From the NCBI GenBank assembly GCA_965249175.1, contig OZ252227.1:2604001-2668000 (forward strand): DNA of 64,000 bases. Reading direction: 5' to 3'. A model generated the notes under the pieces. That model searched no databases and was not told where the DNA came from. It saw only the letters and a program-made list of their open reading frames with translations. The position numbers and the translations under genes were made by a program. This document shows, in pieces, positions 52,601 through 60,789 of this stretch (positions are counted from its first letter, which is position 1; each line of letters starts with the position of its first letter). Source of the DNA: CAZYFH01 sp965249175 (lineage in GTDB: Bacteria > Acidobacteriota > Vicinamibacteria > Vicinamibacterales > UBA8438).

Positions 52601-53645
52601 CGGGTCGTTGACTCATCTCGTGGCGGCCACGCCGATTCGGGCCGCCGGTCCGGATGCGATCCTGACGGTCCCGTTGGCGTCGCGCGGGCAGGAGATCGAA
52701 CGGCAGATCGCGGAGCTGGATCGCGGCATCCTCCTCGGGGTCACGCTCCTGGTGCTGCTCGGCGCCGGAAGCGGTTTCTATATGGCGGAGCTGATCGCCG
52801 ACCCGGTCAAGCGCCTGACCCGCGCCACTCAGCGGATCGCCCGGGGTGACTTCGACGCGCAGGTGGCAGCCCGGTCCGCCGACGAGCTGCAACGGCTGGT
52901 CGTGGCCTTTAACGGCATGGCCGAGGATCTGAAGGAGCAGCGCGGGCGCCTCGAGCGCACGCACCGCCTGGAGGCGTGGGCGGAGATGGCGCGCCAGGTC
53001 GCTCACGAGATCAAGAACCCGCTCACGCCGGTCCAGCTCTCCGCCGAGCATCTGCTCCGCGTCCATGCGGATCGCGGCGAACCGCTGAGCCCGGTGCTCG
53101 AGAGCTGTGTCGCGTCGATCCTGACCCAGGTACGGCTGTTGCGTCAGATCTCCGCCGAGTTCTCGAGCTACGCGAGCTCGCCGCGCGTCGAGCGCGAACC
53201 GACCGCGCTCGATCAGCTGGTCGCTGGGGTCATCGACCCGTATCGCGTTGGCCTCGGCGACCGGGTGCGGCTGGTGGTCGCGGTGCCGGCCTCGCTTCCG
53301 GCGCTCGCGCTCGACCGCACGCTCGTCGGCCGCGCGCTGACCAACGTCGTCGAGAACGCGCTGCATGCCATGCCGGACGGCGGCGCGCTCGAACTGGAGG
53401 GGACGGCCGACGAGACGCAGGTCACGCTGACGATCCGGGATGCCGGGGTCGGGTTAGATGACGCGACACTGGCGCGGATCTTCGAGCCCTACTTCTCGAC
53501 CAAAGGGTCCGGTACCGGGCTGGGGATGGCGATCGCAAAGCGCAACGTCGAGCTCAACGGCGGTCGAATCGCGGTCACCAGCCGCAAGGGCCACGGCACG
53601 AGCGTGTCCTTCCGTTTTCCGATCCCGGACGCACCAGCGGTATAA
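49689..53645 (+). CDS. Large NtrY-like membrane sensor histidine kinase
   Basis: The 1318 residues are far longer than typical NtrY proteins (about 700-770). An N-terminal helix is followed by a periplasmic region (about 30-240) and several further helices (about 245-500), then a second extracytoplasmic region (about 530-795) and more helices (VGLAFLLWIAALTCAAPFGL). A further loop and helix lead to a HAMP domain (DPVKRLTRATQRIARGDFDA). HisKA has the phospho-His in VAHEIKNPLTPVQLSAEHLL (about residue 1106). HATPase motifs are NVVENALHAMPDGGALE, DAGVGLDD and GSGTGLGMAIAKRN. The start is GTG 49689 or ATG 49692. There is no response regulator beside it, and repeat B copies abut both ends. Confidence 0.9.
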   Translation: MMTVDASRWRRLAVLATAAAIVISVGGWLREYVRFGTSIASAQARVERRVRAQFAGIMSATERSAINLASASSLVDALTGDRAALGRLFDRARAAVGGADEPAALTVYDSSGMARAWAGRPSEIPRDRIVGVSAFFVTPSPLGLRLVYVEPIDVAGREGAGPSPARVGSVAAEWVLSSAVGLDAVTDGFRLDSTAGPVRLSTTDMGGGPRAPGAFVLRDAAGQVLLEAEATADDLEASRSELRRAVRDLLLAVVALVLALAALPELSRAAVLRSRSAILWTTILATLTLGVAAAMWWTASTPGPARWGVFSSDAYASMRVPTLLRSPADLLLLGLLLVVVAATATRFTHFARLAWRPRQRARADTMLSLAADVGAGAVLALVVAGFEFLLEDTVAGTVVDVLHPSLQPVDSARLGLLLGLLLSAVATVWIGVAVLLAARARWGRRATGPPALALIAWTIPGVVVAGATGLPTWPYLAMLAGCVGATLPARRVRPSLRHGSQAGRLVILLGAIMVPALLAYPSVLHYGIDAKRRVVEVQYAEQAADQPEALLGFLTQALAEVDDAFTARATVGVAGPPLLANQPDTDQAFLIWRQTELARQRLTSAVELYGPSGALLSRFALNVPEYGAVDREDLGAACEWDVFGEVLPFGSQERNFLHAERGMCESPVGDEDGGRGNARSGGAIVVHVALDYEPRPFMTSRSPYVELLRTLPGPPLRGRVGQDVDLATYGWDLSPLFASGQVGWPIDDRLFDRVYASREPFWARRRSGGRDYDVYFVNNRVGIYALGYPVSTIFDHLVRLAETAALVGLAFLLWIAALTCAAPFGLGRYRFGPELWREIRTSFYRRLFLAFVAIAVIPVIVLAFLIRSYFTAQLRHDVEAGAARTAVVAQRVIEELQQATDQPGVVINDDTLVFVSQVIDQDVNIFEGPQLVATSERDLFASGLLPTRTPDAVYDAISLDQAPTFVAEDRIGSLTHLVAATPIRAAGPDAILTVPLASRGQEIERQIAELDRGILLGVTLLVLLGAGSGFYMAELIADPVKRLTRATQRIARGDFDAQVAARSADELQRLVVAFNGMAEDLKEQRGRLERTHRLEAWAEMARQVAHEIKNPLTPVQLSAEHLLRVHADRGEPLSPVLESCVASILTQVRLLRQISAEFSSYASSPRVEREPTALDQLVAGVIDPYRVGLGDRVRLVVAVPASLPALALDRTLVGRALTNVVENALHAMPDGGALELEGTADETQVTLTIRDAGVGLDDATLARIFEPYFSTKGSGTGLGMAIAKRNVELNGGRIAVTSRKGHGTSVSFRFPIPDAPAV

Positions 53646-53740
53646 GCCAAGGCGCGCACGGCGCGCCTCGCGACCGCGGAGTGGGGCTCTCGGGGTCCCC
53701 GCGGAGCGGTCGCGGGGGCTTGGGGCGCAGCCCCATCTGA
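53645..53740 (+). repeat. Repeat family B, copy 2
   Basis: About 96 bp in the same orientation as the copy at 49591, starting at the last base of the kinase stop codon. It differs by a few bases, some of them in paired positions (CGCGACCGCGG...GCGGTCGCG instead of GCGGCCGC), which keeps the stem. This compensatory pattern points to selection on the fold. Confidence 0.78.
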
Positions 53741-53743
53741 TTT

Positions 53744-53760
53744 ATGGGGCGTTGCCCCAT
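53744..53760. terminator. Hairpin between convergent genes
   Basis: ATGGGGC (53744-53750) pairs perfectly with GCCCCAT (53754-53760) over a GTT loop, just before the pssA stop. It could terminate both the kinase and pssA transcripts; T tracts are absent. Confidence 0.45.
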
Positions 53761-53765
53761 CTAGA

Positions 53766-54578
53766 TCATGACGCGGTGCGGCGGGCGGGTGGACGGGATT
53801 CGTCGGTCGACGCTGTGTCGGACGGCACCGACCGCCGGCGCGCCCGACCGATGACGAAGCCGATCGGACCGGAGACCAGGTAGGAGTAGGCCATCACCAG
53901 CAGCACGGCCTGCGGTTGCGCGGCGATCGCGGAAATGACGCCCGCGATCACGAGCGGCGTGAGATACGAGCGCCGCCGGCCGGGGATGAGCGCGCCGAAG
54001 CTGCGAAAGCGCACGCGGCTCACCATCAACGCGGCCGGTGCCAGCACGACGACGCTGGCCACCAACGCGACACCCACCCCAGTGAGCCCCTCCGAGTATG
54101 CGAACACGGTGGCGGCCGGCACGCCGGCGGCCGCCGGACTCGGGAGACCAACGAAGTACCGCTTGTCCGCCCCCTTGCCCTGGATGTTGAAACGCGCAAG
54201 ACGCACGGCGGCCGCGGTCAACCAGAGAAAGCCCACCGCCCAGCCGAGACGCCCGAGCGGCTCGAAACCCCACGCGAAGACAAGGACCGCCGGCGCGACG
54301 CCGAATGAGATCACGTCCGCGAGCGAATCGATCTGCTCCCCGAAGTCACTCGTGGCGCCGGCGAGCCGGGCAATCCGACCGTCGAGCAGATCGAGGACCA
54401 TGGCGAAGCCGATGAAGGGGGCAGCCGTCGCGAAGTCGCCACGCGTGGCATAGACGATGGACGCCCACCCACAGAACATGTTCGCGACCGTAAACAGGCT
54501 CGGCAGCAAGAAGGCGCCGCGGCGCAACCTCCGCGGTCGCCGCACCGGCCGCTGGAACACCGACAAGACCCGGCTCAT
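53766..54578 (-). CDS. pssA: CDP-diacylglycerol-serine O-phosphatidyltransferase
   Basis: Makes phosphatidylserine in the inner membrane. The 270 residues hold the CDP-alcohol phosphatidyltransferase motif DLLDGRIARLAGATSDFGEQ continuing to DSLADVISFGVAP (about residues 62-90) and six or so helices. RRGAFLLPSLFTVANMFCGW is the usual N-terminus. The start overlaps the psd stop by 4 nt, pairing consecutive steps of phosphatidylethanolamine synthesis. Confidence 0.94.
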   Translation of the reverse strand: MSRVLSVFQRPVRRPRRLRRGAFLLPSLFTVANMFCGWASIVYATRGDFATAAPFIGFAMVLDLLDGRIARLAGATSDFGEQIDSLADVISFGVAPAVLVFAWGFEPLGRLGWAVGFLWLTAAAVRLARFNIQGKGADKRYFVGLPSPAAAGVPAATVFAYSEGLTGVGVALVASVVVLAPAALMVSRVRFRSFGALIPGRRRSYLTPLVIAGVISAIAAQPQAVLLVMAYSYLVSGPIGFVIGRARRRSVPSDTASTDESRPPARRTAS

Positions 54579-55234
54579 GGCCCTCCGTCGCGCGCCTCCG
54601 ACGGAGCGGCACGCAATCGCGCGAGGATCGTCTCGCCGCCGCGGACCCGATCGCCCTTGGCGACCGCGACGACGGTCGCCTGGGGGACGAAGACATCCAT
54701 CCGCGACCCGAACTTCATGATACCGAATCGCTGGCCTCGCGCGACGACCGCTCCCGAAGCCAGGCGGCAGACGACCCGCCGCGCGAGGACGCCGACCACT
54801 TGCCGAAAGACGATGGACTGGCCGTCATGATCGACCCACACCTCGCTCCGCTCGTTCTCGGTCGCGGCTCGGTCGTCGTACGCCGGCAACCATCGCCCCG
54901 GTCGAAAGCGGACGTTGACCACGCGTCCGTCGACCGGAGCGCGGTTGACGTGGACGTCGAGCGGGGACAAGAAGATGCTGATCTGTTGCCACTGCCCATC
55001 GGGCGCGACCCCTGACTCGGGTGTACCGGCATGCAGCACGCGTCCGTCGGCGGGCGCGACGACAACGTCGGGGTCCGCGGGCGGCTGCCGATCGGGGTCC
55101 CGGAAGAAGAACAGGAAGAACGCGCCGAGCACCGCGAGCGCGGCGCCCCACCCCGGCTGACCGAACACAAACAGCGCAACGGCCGGGATGGTGGCAGCGG
55201 CGACGAACGGGACACCCGCTCGGTCGATTTTCAT
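54575..55234 (-). CDS. psd: Phosphatidylserine decarboxylase, short type
   Basis: Converts phosphatidylserine to phosphatidylethanolamine. The 219 residues have two N-terminal hydrophobic segments, PADGRVLHAG, ISIFLSPLDVHVNRAPVDGR and the self-cleavage site FGIMKFGSRMDVFVP. The G-S bond there makes the pyruvoyl group. The length fits the archaeal/short Psd group. Confidence 0.94.
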   Translation of the reverse strand: MKIDRAGVPFVAAATIPAVALFVFGQPGWGAALAVLGAFFLFFFRDPDRQPPADPDVVVAPADGRVLHAGTPESGVAPDGQWQQISIFLSPLDVHVNRAPVDGRVVNVRFRPGRWLPAYDDRAATENERSEVWVDHDGQSIVFRQVVGVLARRVVCRLASGAVVARGQRFGIMKFGSRMDVFVPQATVVAVAKGDRVRGGETILARLRAAPSEARDGGP

Positions 55235-55260
55235 CGATGCGCCGTGCCCGAGCGCACCGA

Positions 55261-55518
55261 TCAGGACGTCCCGAGGGCCGGCGTGCCGTTGCCGGGGGCC
55301 GTTGACCGATGACGGTGCAAGATCCGCTCCATGCGGTCCTTCACGGCAAGCTTGCGCTTCTTGAGCGTGGCCTTTTCGATCTCGTCGACACCAGACGGAT
55401 ACGGATGGCCGAGCAGCTCACCGAGGCGCGTGTCCAGCTCGTGGTGTTGTTCGGAAAGTTGGCGGAATTCCTCGTCACTCTGCAGCAGAACGTCGTGCAG
55501 CTGCCGCGAACTGGTCAT
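55261..55518 (-). CDS. DUF465 (YdcH-type) small protein
   Basis: From ATG 55518, with GAGGAGG at good spacing, the 85 residues form a coiled coil: LQSDEEFRQLSEQHHELDTR and EIEKATLKKRKLAVKDRMER, the 'L.KkKL.lKD' pattern of DUF465. Function unknown. It lies between rimI and psd on the same strand. Confidence 0.8.
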   Translation of the reverse strand: MTSSRQLHDVLLQSDEEFRQLSEQHHELDTRLGELLGHPYPSGVDEIEKATLKKRKLAVKDRMERILHRHRSTAPGNGTPALGTS

Positions 55519-55586
55519 TCGCCCTCCTCGCGTGTTCGCCGATGTGGGATGACGCAGGTCGACCGACCCTGCATGGCGGCAACCTA

Positions 55587-56108
55587 TCACACGGTCCGTA
55601 CGGTTTCAAGACGACACCAGAGCACGAGGGCGTCTTCGGTCGGGTAGGTGTAGTACCGGGGCCGCACGCCCGACATCTCGAAGCCGGCGGCTGCGTAGAG
55701 CTGGCGTGCGACGGCGTTCGATCGTCGCACCTCCAGTGTCGCCCGCTGCGCGCCCAGCTTCCGCCCCTCGCTGAGCGCACGCCGCAAAAGCGCCCGCGCC
55801 GCACCGCGCCGACGCCACGCGGGACCGACCGCGAGGTTGTTGATGTGCACCTCGCCGCGCACGAGCCAGATCGAGCAATAGCCGGCGATGTACCCCGCCT
55901 CGCCAGGTCGGGAGGGCGCCCCGCCGCCGGATGTGGCGCCACGGACCACGAAGATGTACGCCATCTCTGGTCGCTCCAGCTCCCGCGAAAACATGGCGAA
56001 CGTCCACGGATTGTTGTACGACGCTTCCTCGACCTCCAACACCCCGGCGAGATCATCCACTCGGCACAGGCGTTCCACGGTCCATTCCGACTCGGACGTC
56101 TCCATCAC
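55587..56108 (-). CDS. rimI: Ribosomal protein S18 alanine N-acetyltransferase RimI
   Basis: A GNAT enzyme acetylating the S18 N-terminus. The 173 residues include VEEASYNNPWTFAMFSREL, the acetyl-CoA site VGPAWRRRGAARALLRRAL and LEVRRSNAVARQLYAAAGFE. The start overlaps the tsaB stop (ATGA), the common tsaB-rimI pairing. A Gly/Pro insert near residue 60 is atypical. Confidence 0.9.
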   Translation of the reverse strand: MMETSESEWTVERLCRVDDLAGVLEVEEASYNNPWTFAMFSRELERPEMAYIFVVRGATSGGGAPSRPGEAGYIAGYCSIWLVRGEVHINNLAVGPAWRRRGAARALLRRALSEGRKLGAQRATLEVRRSNAVARQLYAAAGFEMSGVRPRYYTYPTEDALVLWCRLETVRTV

Positions 56109-56830
56109 GTTCGAGTCTCCGGCCGCGCTCGCCGATCGCGAGCAAGCTCGGCATCGGGGCGCCGCACATACACGGGCCGGATCGCGCCGGGCGTGACCGT
56201 CTCGCCCCGGGCGGCGCGTTCGGCCGCGATGCGCGCGATGACAGGGGCGAGCGGTCCCCGATCGTCGAGGATCGTGGCGTGTGATCCGAGTCGCGCCACG
56301 AGCAGGTTGCGCGTGGCCGCGACCGCGTCTCCCCCGACGCAGACGGATCGGCCGACCAACCGGGGTGCCCAGACGTCGAGCACCGCGGCGGCGGTGCCCG
56401 CCATTGGTGCCGCAACGGCTTCCTCGCCGTGCGCGGTGCCGTCATACAAGGCTGCGAACACCTCGCCGCGTTGCCCGTCCATCCACGCGGCCCGGAGGTC
56501 GGTCGCCGTGGCCGCGGTTCTCAACGTTCTGGCAATCGCATCGAGACTCGACACGGGCACCACCGGTCGCCCGTGTGCAAGTGCCAGCGCCTGGATGGTG
56601 GCGATCCCGACGCGGAGGCTGGTGAAGGAGCCGGGGCCTGACGAGACCGCATACAGGTCGACCTCGGCGAGGGACAACCCGTCGTCGGCCAATACGCGAA
56701 GAAGGTCAGCGGGGAGCCGCTCGCCGTGCGTACGCGTCGGATCCCCGCTGCGCGTGGCGACCACCTCGCCGTCGCGGGCGAGCGCGGTGCTCCCCGCGCG
56801 GGTGCTGGTGTCGAGCGCGAGAATGATCAT
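56105..56830 (-). CDS. tsaB: tRNA threonylcarbamoyladenosine protein TsaB
   Basis: A partner of TsaD and TsaE in t6A37 synthesis. From ATG 56830 the 241 residues begin MIILALDTSTRAGSTALARD. They hold AVSSGPGSFTSLRVGIATIQ and ALAHGRPVVPVSSLDAIA, the family blocks of the ASKHA fold. The frame stays open upstream, but that part is antisense to mutS. The start is 47 bp from the divergent mutS ATG. Confidence 0.93.
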   Translation of the reverse strand: MIILALDTSTRAGSTALARDGEVVATRSGDPTRTHGERLPADLLRVLADDGLSLAEVDLYAVSSGPGSFTSLRVGIATIQALALAHGRPVVPVSSLDAIARTLRTAATATDLRAAWMDGQRGEVFAALYDGTAHGEEAVAAPMAGTAAAVLDVWAPRLVGRSVCVGGDAVAATRNLLVARLGSHATILDDRGPLAPVIARIAAERAARGETVTPGAIRPVYVRRPDAELARDRRARPETRT

Positions 56831-56877
56831 TGCTAGCCGCCCTTCGACGCGTCGCCCGGATGCTACCATCGGGCACG

Positions 56878-59550
56878 ATGGGCCCCGCGCCTGGAGCGCT
56901 CTCCGCCGACCACGCAACCGCGACACCGGCGATGCGTCAGTATCTTGCCGCGAAACACCGTTACCCCGATGCCATCGTGTTCTTTCGTATGGGCGACTTC
57001 TACGAGATGTTCTACGAGGACGCCGTCGCGGCGGCGCGGGCCCTCGATCTGACGTTGACATCTCGGTCGAAGAATACCGGTGGGAGCCCGATCCCGATGT
57101 GCGGCGTGCCTCATCACGCGGCTGAGGCCTACCTGATCCGGCTCGTGAAGCAGGGCTTTCGCGTCGCCGTCTGCGAACAGGTCGAGGACCCGAAGAAGGC
57201 CAAGGGGCTGGTGCGCCGCGAGGTGGTCCGCGTCGTCTCGCCGGGTACGCTGACCGACGCAGGGTATCTCGACGCGAACGAGCACGCCTTCCTGATGGCC
57301 ATCGTGCCACAGCCGGCCGCCGAGCCGGGATCGCCCATCTACGGCGTCGCGGCCGCCGACGTGTCGACTGGCGAGTTTCGGGTCACCGAGCACGCCGGCG
57401 TACACGCCGGGCGAGCGCTCGCGGACGAGGTGGCGGCCGTGGCCCCACGCGAGGTCCTCGTACCGGTCGATGTGGACACCGCAACGCTCCTGCCGGAGAT
57501 CGGGGCCATGGGCACCAGGACGACCACACTCGATTCCCTGACGCTCGGCCTCGACCAGGCCCACCGTGCCCTGCTCAGCCAGCTTGGCACCCAGTCGCTC
57601 GAGGGATTCGGATTGAGCGTCAAGACGCATCCCACCGCGGTACGTGCGGCGGGCGCACTCGTGGCGTATCTGCGCGACACGCAGCAGGTCAAACTCGAGC
57701 ATCTGCACACCATCGTCTTCCTCGAGCACGCGGACCATGTCGTGATCGATCCCGCGACGTTTGCGCATCTCGAGGTCGTGACGGGCGCTGGCGGCACGCG
57801 AGCCGGCTCCCTGTTGGAGACGATCGACCATACGACGACGGCGATGGGCGGGCGGCTGCTTCGCGCATGGCTCCAGCTCCCGCTCGTGGATGCGGCAGCA
57901 ATCCGCGACCGGCTCGACGCTGTCGAAGAGCTGGCCTTGGAGAGCACCCATCGGGCCAAGCTACGCGAGACGCTGCGCGGCGTGCACGACCTCGAGCGAC
58001 TCGTCGCGCGCGTCGTCCTGCGCACCGCTGGGCCGCGCGATGTCGCGGCGCTGGGTCATTCCGTTGGCGTCATCCCGCGCGTGCGCGCACGCCTTGGCGA
58101 GGCTCGTGCGCCGCTAGTGCGCGCGCTGCTCGAGGAGCTCGATGACCTGACCGACGTCCGGGACCGTATCGCCGCCACCCTCGTCGAGGAGCCCCCGGCT
58201 CTCGTCCGCGACGGTGGCGCCATTCGCGACGGCGTCGACACGGAACTGGACGAGCTTCGCGCGATCAGCAAGAACGCGAAACAGGCCATCGCGAGCATGG
58301 AGGCGGCGGAGCGCACGCGCACGGGCATCGGTTCGCTCAAGGTCCGCTACAACAGAGTCTTCGGGTATTACATCGAGGTTTCGAAGTCCAACCTACACGC
58401 CGTCCCGGAGGACTACCACCGCAAGCAGACCATTGCGAGCGGCGAACGGTATGTCACACCCGCATTGAAGGACTACGAGCGCCAGGTCCTCGGAGCGGAC
58501 GAGCGGATGCTCGAGCGCGAGCACGACATCTATGAGGCACTCCGGCACGATGTGGTGGGCTACGCGCCCCGGATTCAGCGTTCTGCGCGGTCTGTGGCCG
58601 CGATCGACGTCTTGACGGGGATGGCAGAGTGCGCAAGCCGATACAACTACACCAAGCCACGCGTGCACGAGGACGACGAGCTCGCGGTGACCGACGGGCG
58701 TCACCCGGTCGTCGAGCGGCATACGGGGGATGCCTTCGTTCCGAATGACGTGGCCCTCAACGGAACCGACAGTCAGGTCATGCTGTTGACCGGTCCGAAT
58801 ATGGGCGGCAAGTCCACCTATTTGCGACAGACCGCCCTTATCACCGTGATGGCCCATGCCGGGTCCTTCGTTCCCGCCCGCGCCGCAACCGTGCCGATCG
58901 TGGACCGCATTTTTGCCCGCGTCGGCGCGTCCGACAACATTGCGCGCGGGCAGTCCACGTTCATGCTCGAGATGCAGGAGACCGCCACGATCTTGCACCT
59001 GGCCACTTCGCGGAGCCTCGTGCTCCTCGATGAGATCGGGCGCGGCACCGCCACGTTCGACGGGTTGAGCATCGCCTGGGCCGTCGCTGAGCATCTGGCC
59101 ACACACAGACGGGCGCGTCCCAAAACGCTGTTTGCCACGCACTACCACGAACTGACCGATCTGGCCGAGGCGCACGAGAGCGTCGTGAACTACCATGTCG
59201 CGGCACAGGAGTTCCACGACGAGATCGTGTTTCTCCGCAGGGTCGAACCAGGCCGGTCGGACCGAAGCTACGGCATCCAGGTGGCGAAGCTGGCAGGTCT
59301 GCCGGCGGCGACCGTCGCGCGAGCCAAGACCATCCTGGCCGGCCTCGAACGTGATGAGTTATCGCGAGGGCCTCGACCGACGTTCAGTGGACCGGCGAGC
59401 GATCCGAGCGAGCAACTCGGTCTCTTTCAGGGTCCCCCGACCGGCCACGCACGTGTCGCGGAGCGGCTACGTCACGTGGATCTTGAACGGATGACCCCGA
59501 TCGACGCCTTGACGTTCCTCGCACAACTACGAGACGAGATCGAAGACTAA
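56878..59550 (+). CDS. mutS: DNA mismatch repair protein MutS
   Basis: Recognises mismatches. The 890 residues have the mismatch-contact motif VFFRMGDFYEMFYEDAVAAA (Phe and Glu of F-x-E). The clamp and lever regions follow. The ATPase has Walker A LLTGPNMGGKSTYLRQTALI, GQSTFMLEMQETATIL, LVLLDEIGRGTATFDGLSIA and FATHYHELTDLAE. ATG 56878 is preferred; a TTG at 56830 is also in frame. The length fits MutS1. Confidence 0.97.
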   Translation: MGPAPGALSADHATATPAMRQYLAAKHRYPDAIVFFRMGDFYEMFYEDAVAAARALDLTLTSRSKNTGGSPIPMCGVPHHAAEAYLIRLVKQGFRVAVCEQVEDPKKAKGLVRREVVRVVSPGTLTDAGYLDANEHAFLMAIVPQPAAEPGSPIYGVAAADVSTGEFRVTEHAGVHAGRALADEVAAVAPREVLVPVDVDTATLLPEIGAMGTRTTTLDSLTLGLDQAHRALLSQLGTQSLEGFGLSVKTHPTAVRAAGALVAYLRDTQQVKLEHLHTIVFLEHADHVVIDPATFAHLEVVTGAGGTRAGSLLETIDHTTTAMGGRLLRAWLQLPLVDAAAIRDRLDAVEELALESTHRAKLRETLRGVHDLERLVARVVLRTAGPRDVAALGHSVGVIPRVRARLGEARAPLVRALLEELDDLTDVRDRIAATLVEEPPALVRDGGAIRDGVDTELDELRAISKNAKQAIASMEAAERTRTGIGSLKVRYNRVFGYYIEVSKSNLHAVPEDYHRKQTIASGERYVTPALKDYERQVLGADERMLEREHDIYEALRHDVVGYAPRIQRSARSVAAIDVLTGMAECASRYNYTKPRVHEDDELAVTDGRHPVVERHTGDAFVPNDVALNGTDSQVMLLTGPNMGGKSTYLRQTALITVMAHAGSFVPARAATVPIVDRIFARVGASDNIARGQSTFMLEMQETATILHLATSRSLVLLDEIGRGTATFDGLSIAWAVAEHLATHRRARPKTLFATHYHELTDLAEAHESVVNYHVAAQEFHDEIVFLRRVEPGRSDRSYGIQVAKLAGLPAATVARAKTILAGLERDELSRGPRPTFSGPASDPSEQLGLFQGPPTGHARVAERLRHVDLERMTPIDALTFLAQLRDEIED

Positions 59551-60653
59551 TGGCCACTGGCGAGTCGTCACGCAGGAAATCGCGGTTTCTCGACGTGCCC
59601 GTCGAGCCGTTCGAGGCGCGGGCGGGCGACCCGGCCGACGAGATCCTGCGCCGGATGGAGCGCATCTCGTTTCAGGGACGGAATTTCGGGCTCGCGCACC
59701 GCGTCTGGCAACGGATGCTGGCCGACGACGTGCTGATCTTTCTCGGCACCGCTGGCGCGCTGAGCGCCGGGGGGCTGCGGCTCGTCATCGCGCAGCTCAT
59801 CACCAGCCGCGCCGTCGACTGCCTCGTCTCAACGGGTGCCAACCTGTATCACGACCTCCATGAGACCCGCGGTCGCCGGCATTTCATCGGGTCGCACAAG
59901 GTCGACGACGGAGCGCTGCAGGCCGAGCACATCGACCGTGTCTACGACACCTATATGGATGAGGACGAATTTGTCGACAACGACAACTGGATCGCCGCGT
60001 TCGCGACGACGCTCGACAGGCGTCCCTACACGACGCGCGAGTTCCTGTACCACCTCGGTGGATTTCTCTGGAAGGACACTGGCCGAGATGGAATCCTGAC
60101 GGCGGCGTATCGCGCGCGCGTGCCGATTTTCTGTCCAGCGATTGCTGATTCCTCGATCGGGATGGGCCTGTCGCAGGCCCGACAACGGCATGCGGAGCTG
60201 GGCCACGTCGACGTGATCGGCGACATCATCGAGTCGGCGAACCTGGTGATCCGGCGACCGCGCACCGCATCCGTGGTGCTTGGTGGCGGCACCCCGAAGA
60301 ACTTCATCAACCAGGCCAGCGTGCAAGCCGGGTTTTATCGCCCCGGCATAGACGGCCATCGGTACGCAGTGCAAATCGTGACCGACGTGCCCCATTTCGG
60401 GGGCGCATCAGGCTCGACGCTCGACGAGGCGCAGAGCTGGGGCAAGCTCGCGACTGATGCCGCGCGGGTGACGGTCAATGCCGACGTCACGCTGGCCCTG
60501 CCGATCCTGGCGAGCGCCCTGGCGGCGTCGGCACGCGACGCGCTTGCCGCGCGGCGACCGCCGGCGTTCGAGCTCGACGGACACGCGCTCGTCGTCGACG
60601 GCGAGCCGCTGCTGGTGGACCGGTTCGATACCGACCGCGTCGAATCGTTCTAG
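59550..60653 (+). CDS. Deoxyhypusine-synthase-like protein
   Basis: The 367 residues match the deoxyhypusine synthase fold: ADDVLIFLGTAGALSAGGLR, DCLVSTGANLYHDLHETRG, FCPAIADSSIGMGLSQAR and VVLGGGTPKNFINQASVQAG. The last holds a Lys at the place of the catalytic lysine. Bacteria lack eIF5A; bacterial relatives act on polyamines, for example as homospermidine synthase, or are uncharacterised. ATG 59550 overlaps the mutS stop. The aguA/aguB genes of putrescine synthesis lie 1-3 kb away, which supports a polyamine role. Confidence 0.85.
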   Translation: MATGESSRRKSRFLDVPVEPFEARAGDPADEILRRMERISFQGRNFGLAHRVWQRMLADDVLIFLGTAGALSAGGLRLVIAQLITSRAVDCLVSTGANLYHDLHETRGRRHFIGSHKVDDGALQAEHIDRVYDTYMDEDEFVDNDNWIAAFATTLDRRPYTTREFLYHLGGFLWKDTGRDGILTAAYRARVPIFCPAIADSSIGMGLSQARQRHAELGHVDVIGDIIESANLVIRRPRTASVVLGGGTPKNFINQASVQAGFYRPGIDGHRYAVQIVTDVPHFGGASGSTLDEAQSWGKLATDAARVTVNADVTLALPILASALAASARDALAARRPPAFELDGHALVVDGEPLLVDRFDTDRVESF

Positions 60654-60789
60654 CGCATTTCCGACGTCGCGCATCGGGACAGTCCACAACCCGGTTCTGG
60701 GGTTAGCTCACGAACCGTGTGTGCGACCCGGTTTGACTCGCGCCGAAGCTTTCCCAACCGTCCCATGTCGCTGTTCTGGACCGACGTGG

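Noticed and set aside
56105..57310. Longer 401-residue form of TsaB
   Set aside because: The added N-terminus overlaps mutS on the other strand and is not family-like; MIILALDTST at 56830 is the conserved start.
60654..60789. Gap between the DHS-like gene and the methyltransferase
   Set aside because: I saw no promoter, terminator or small gene that could be supported in these 136 bases.
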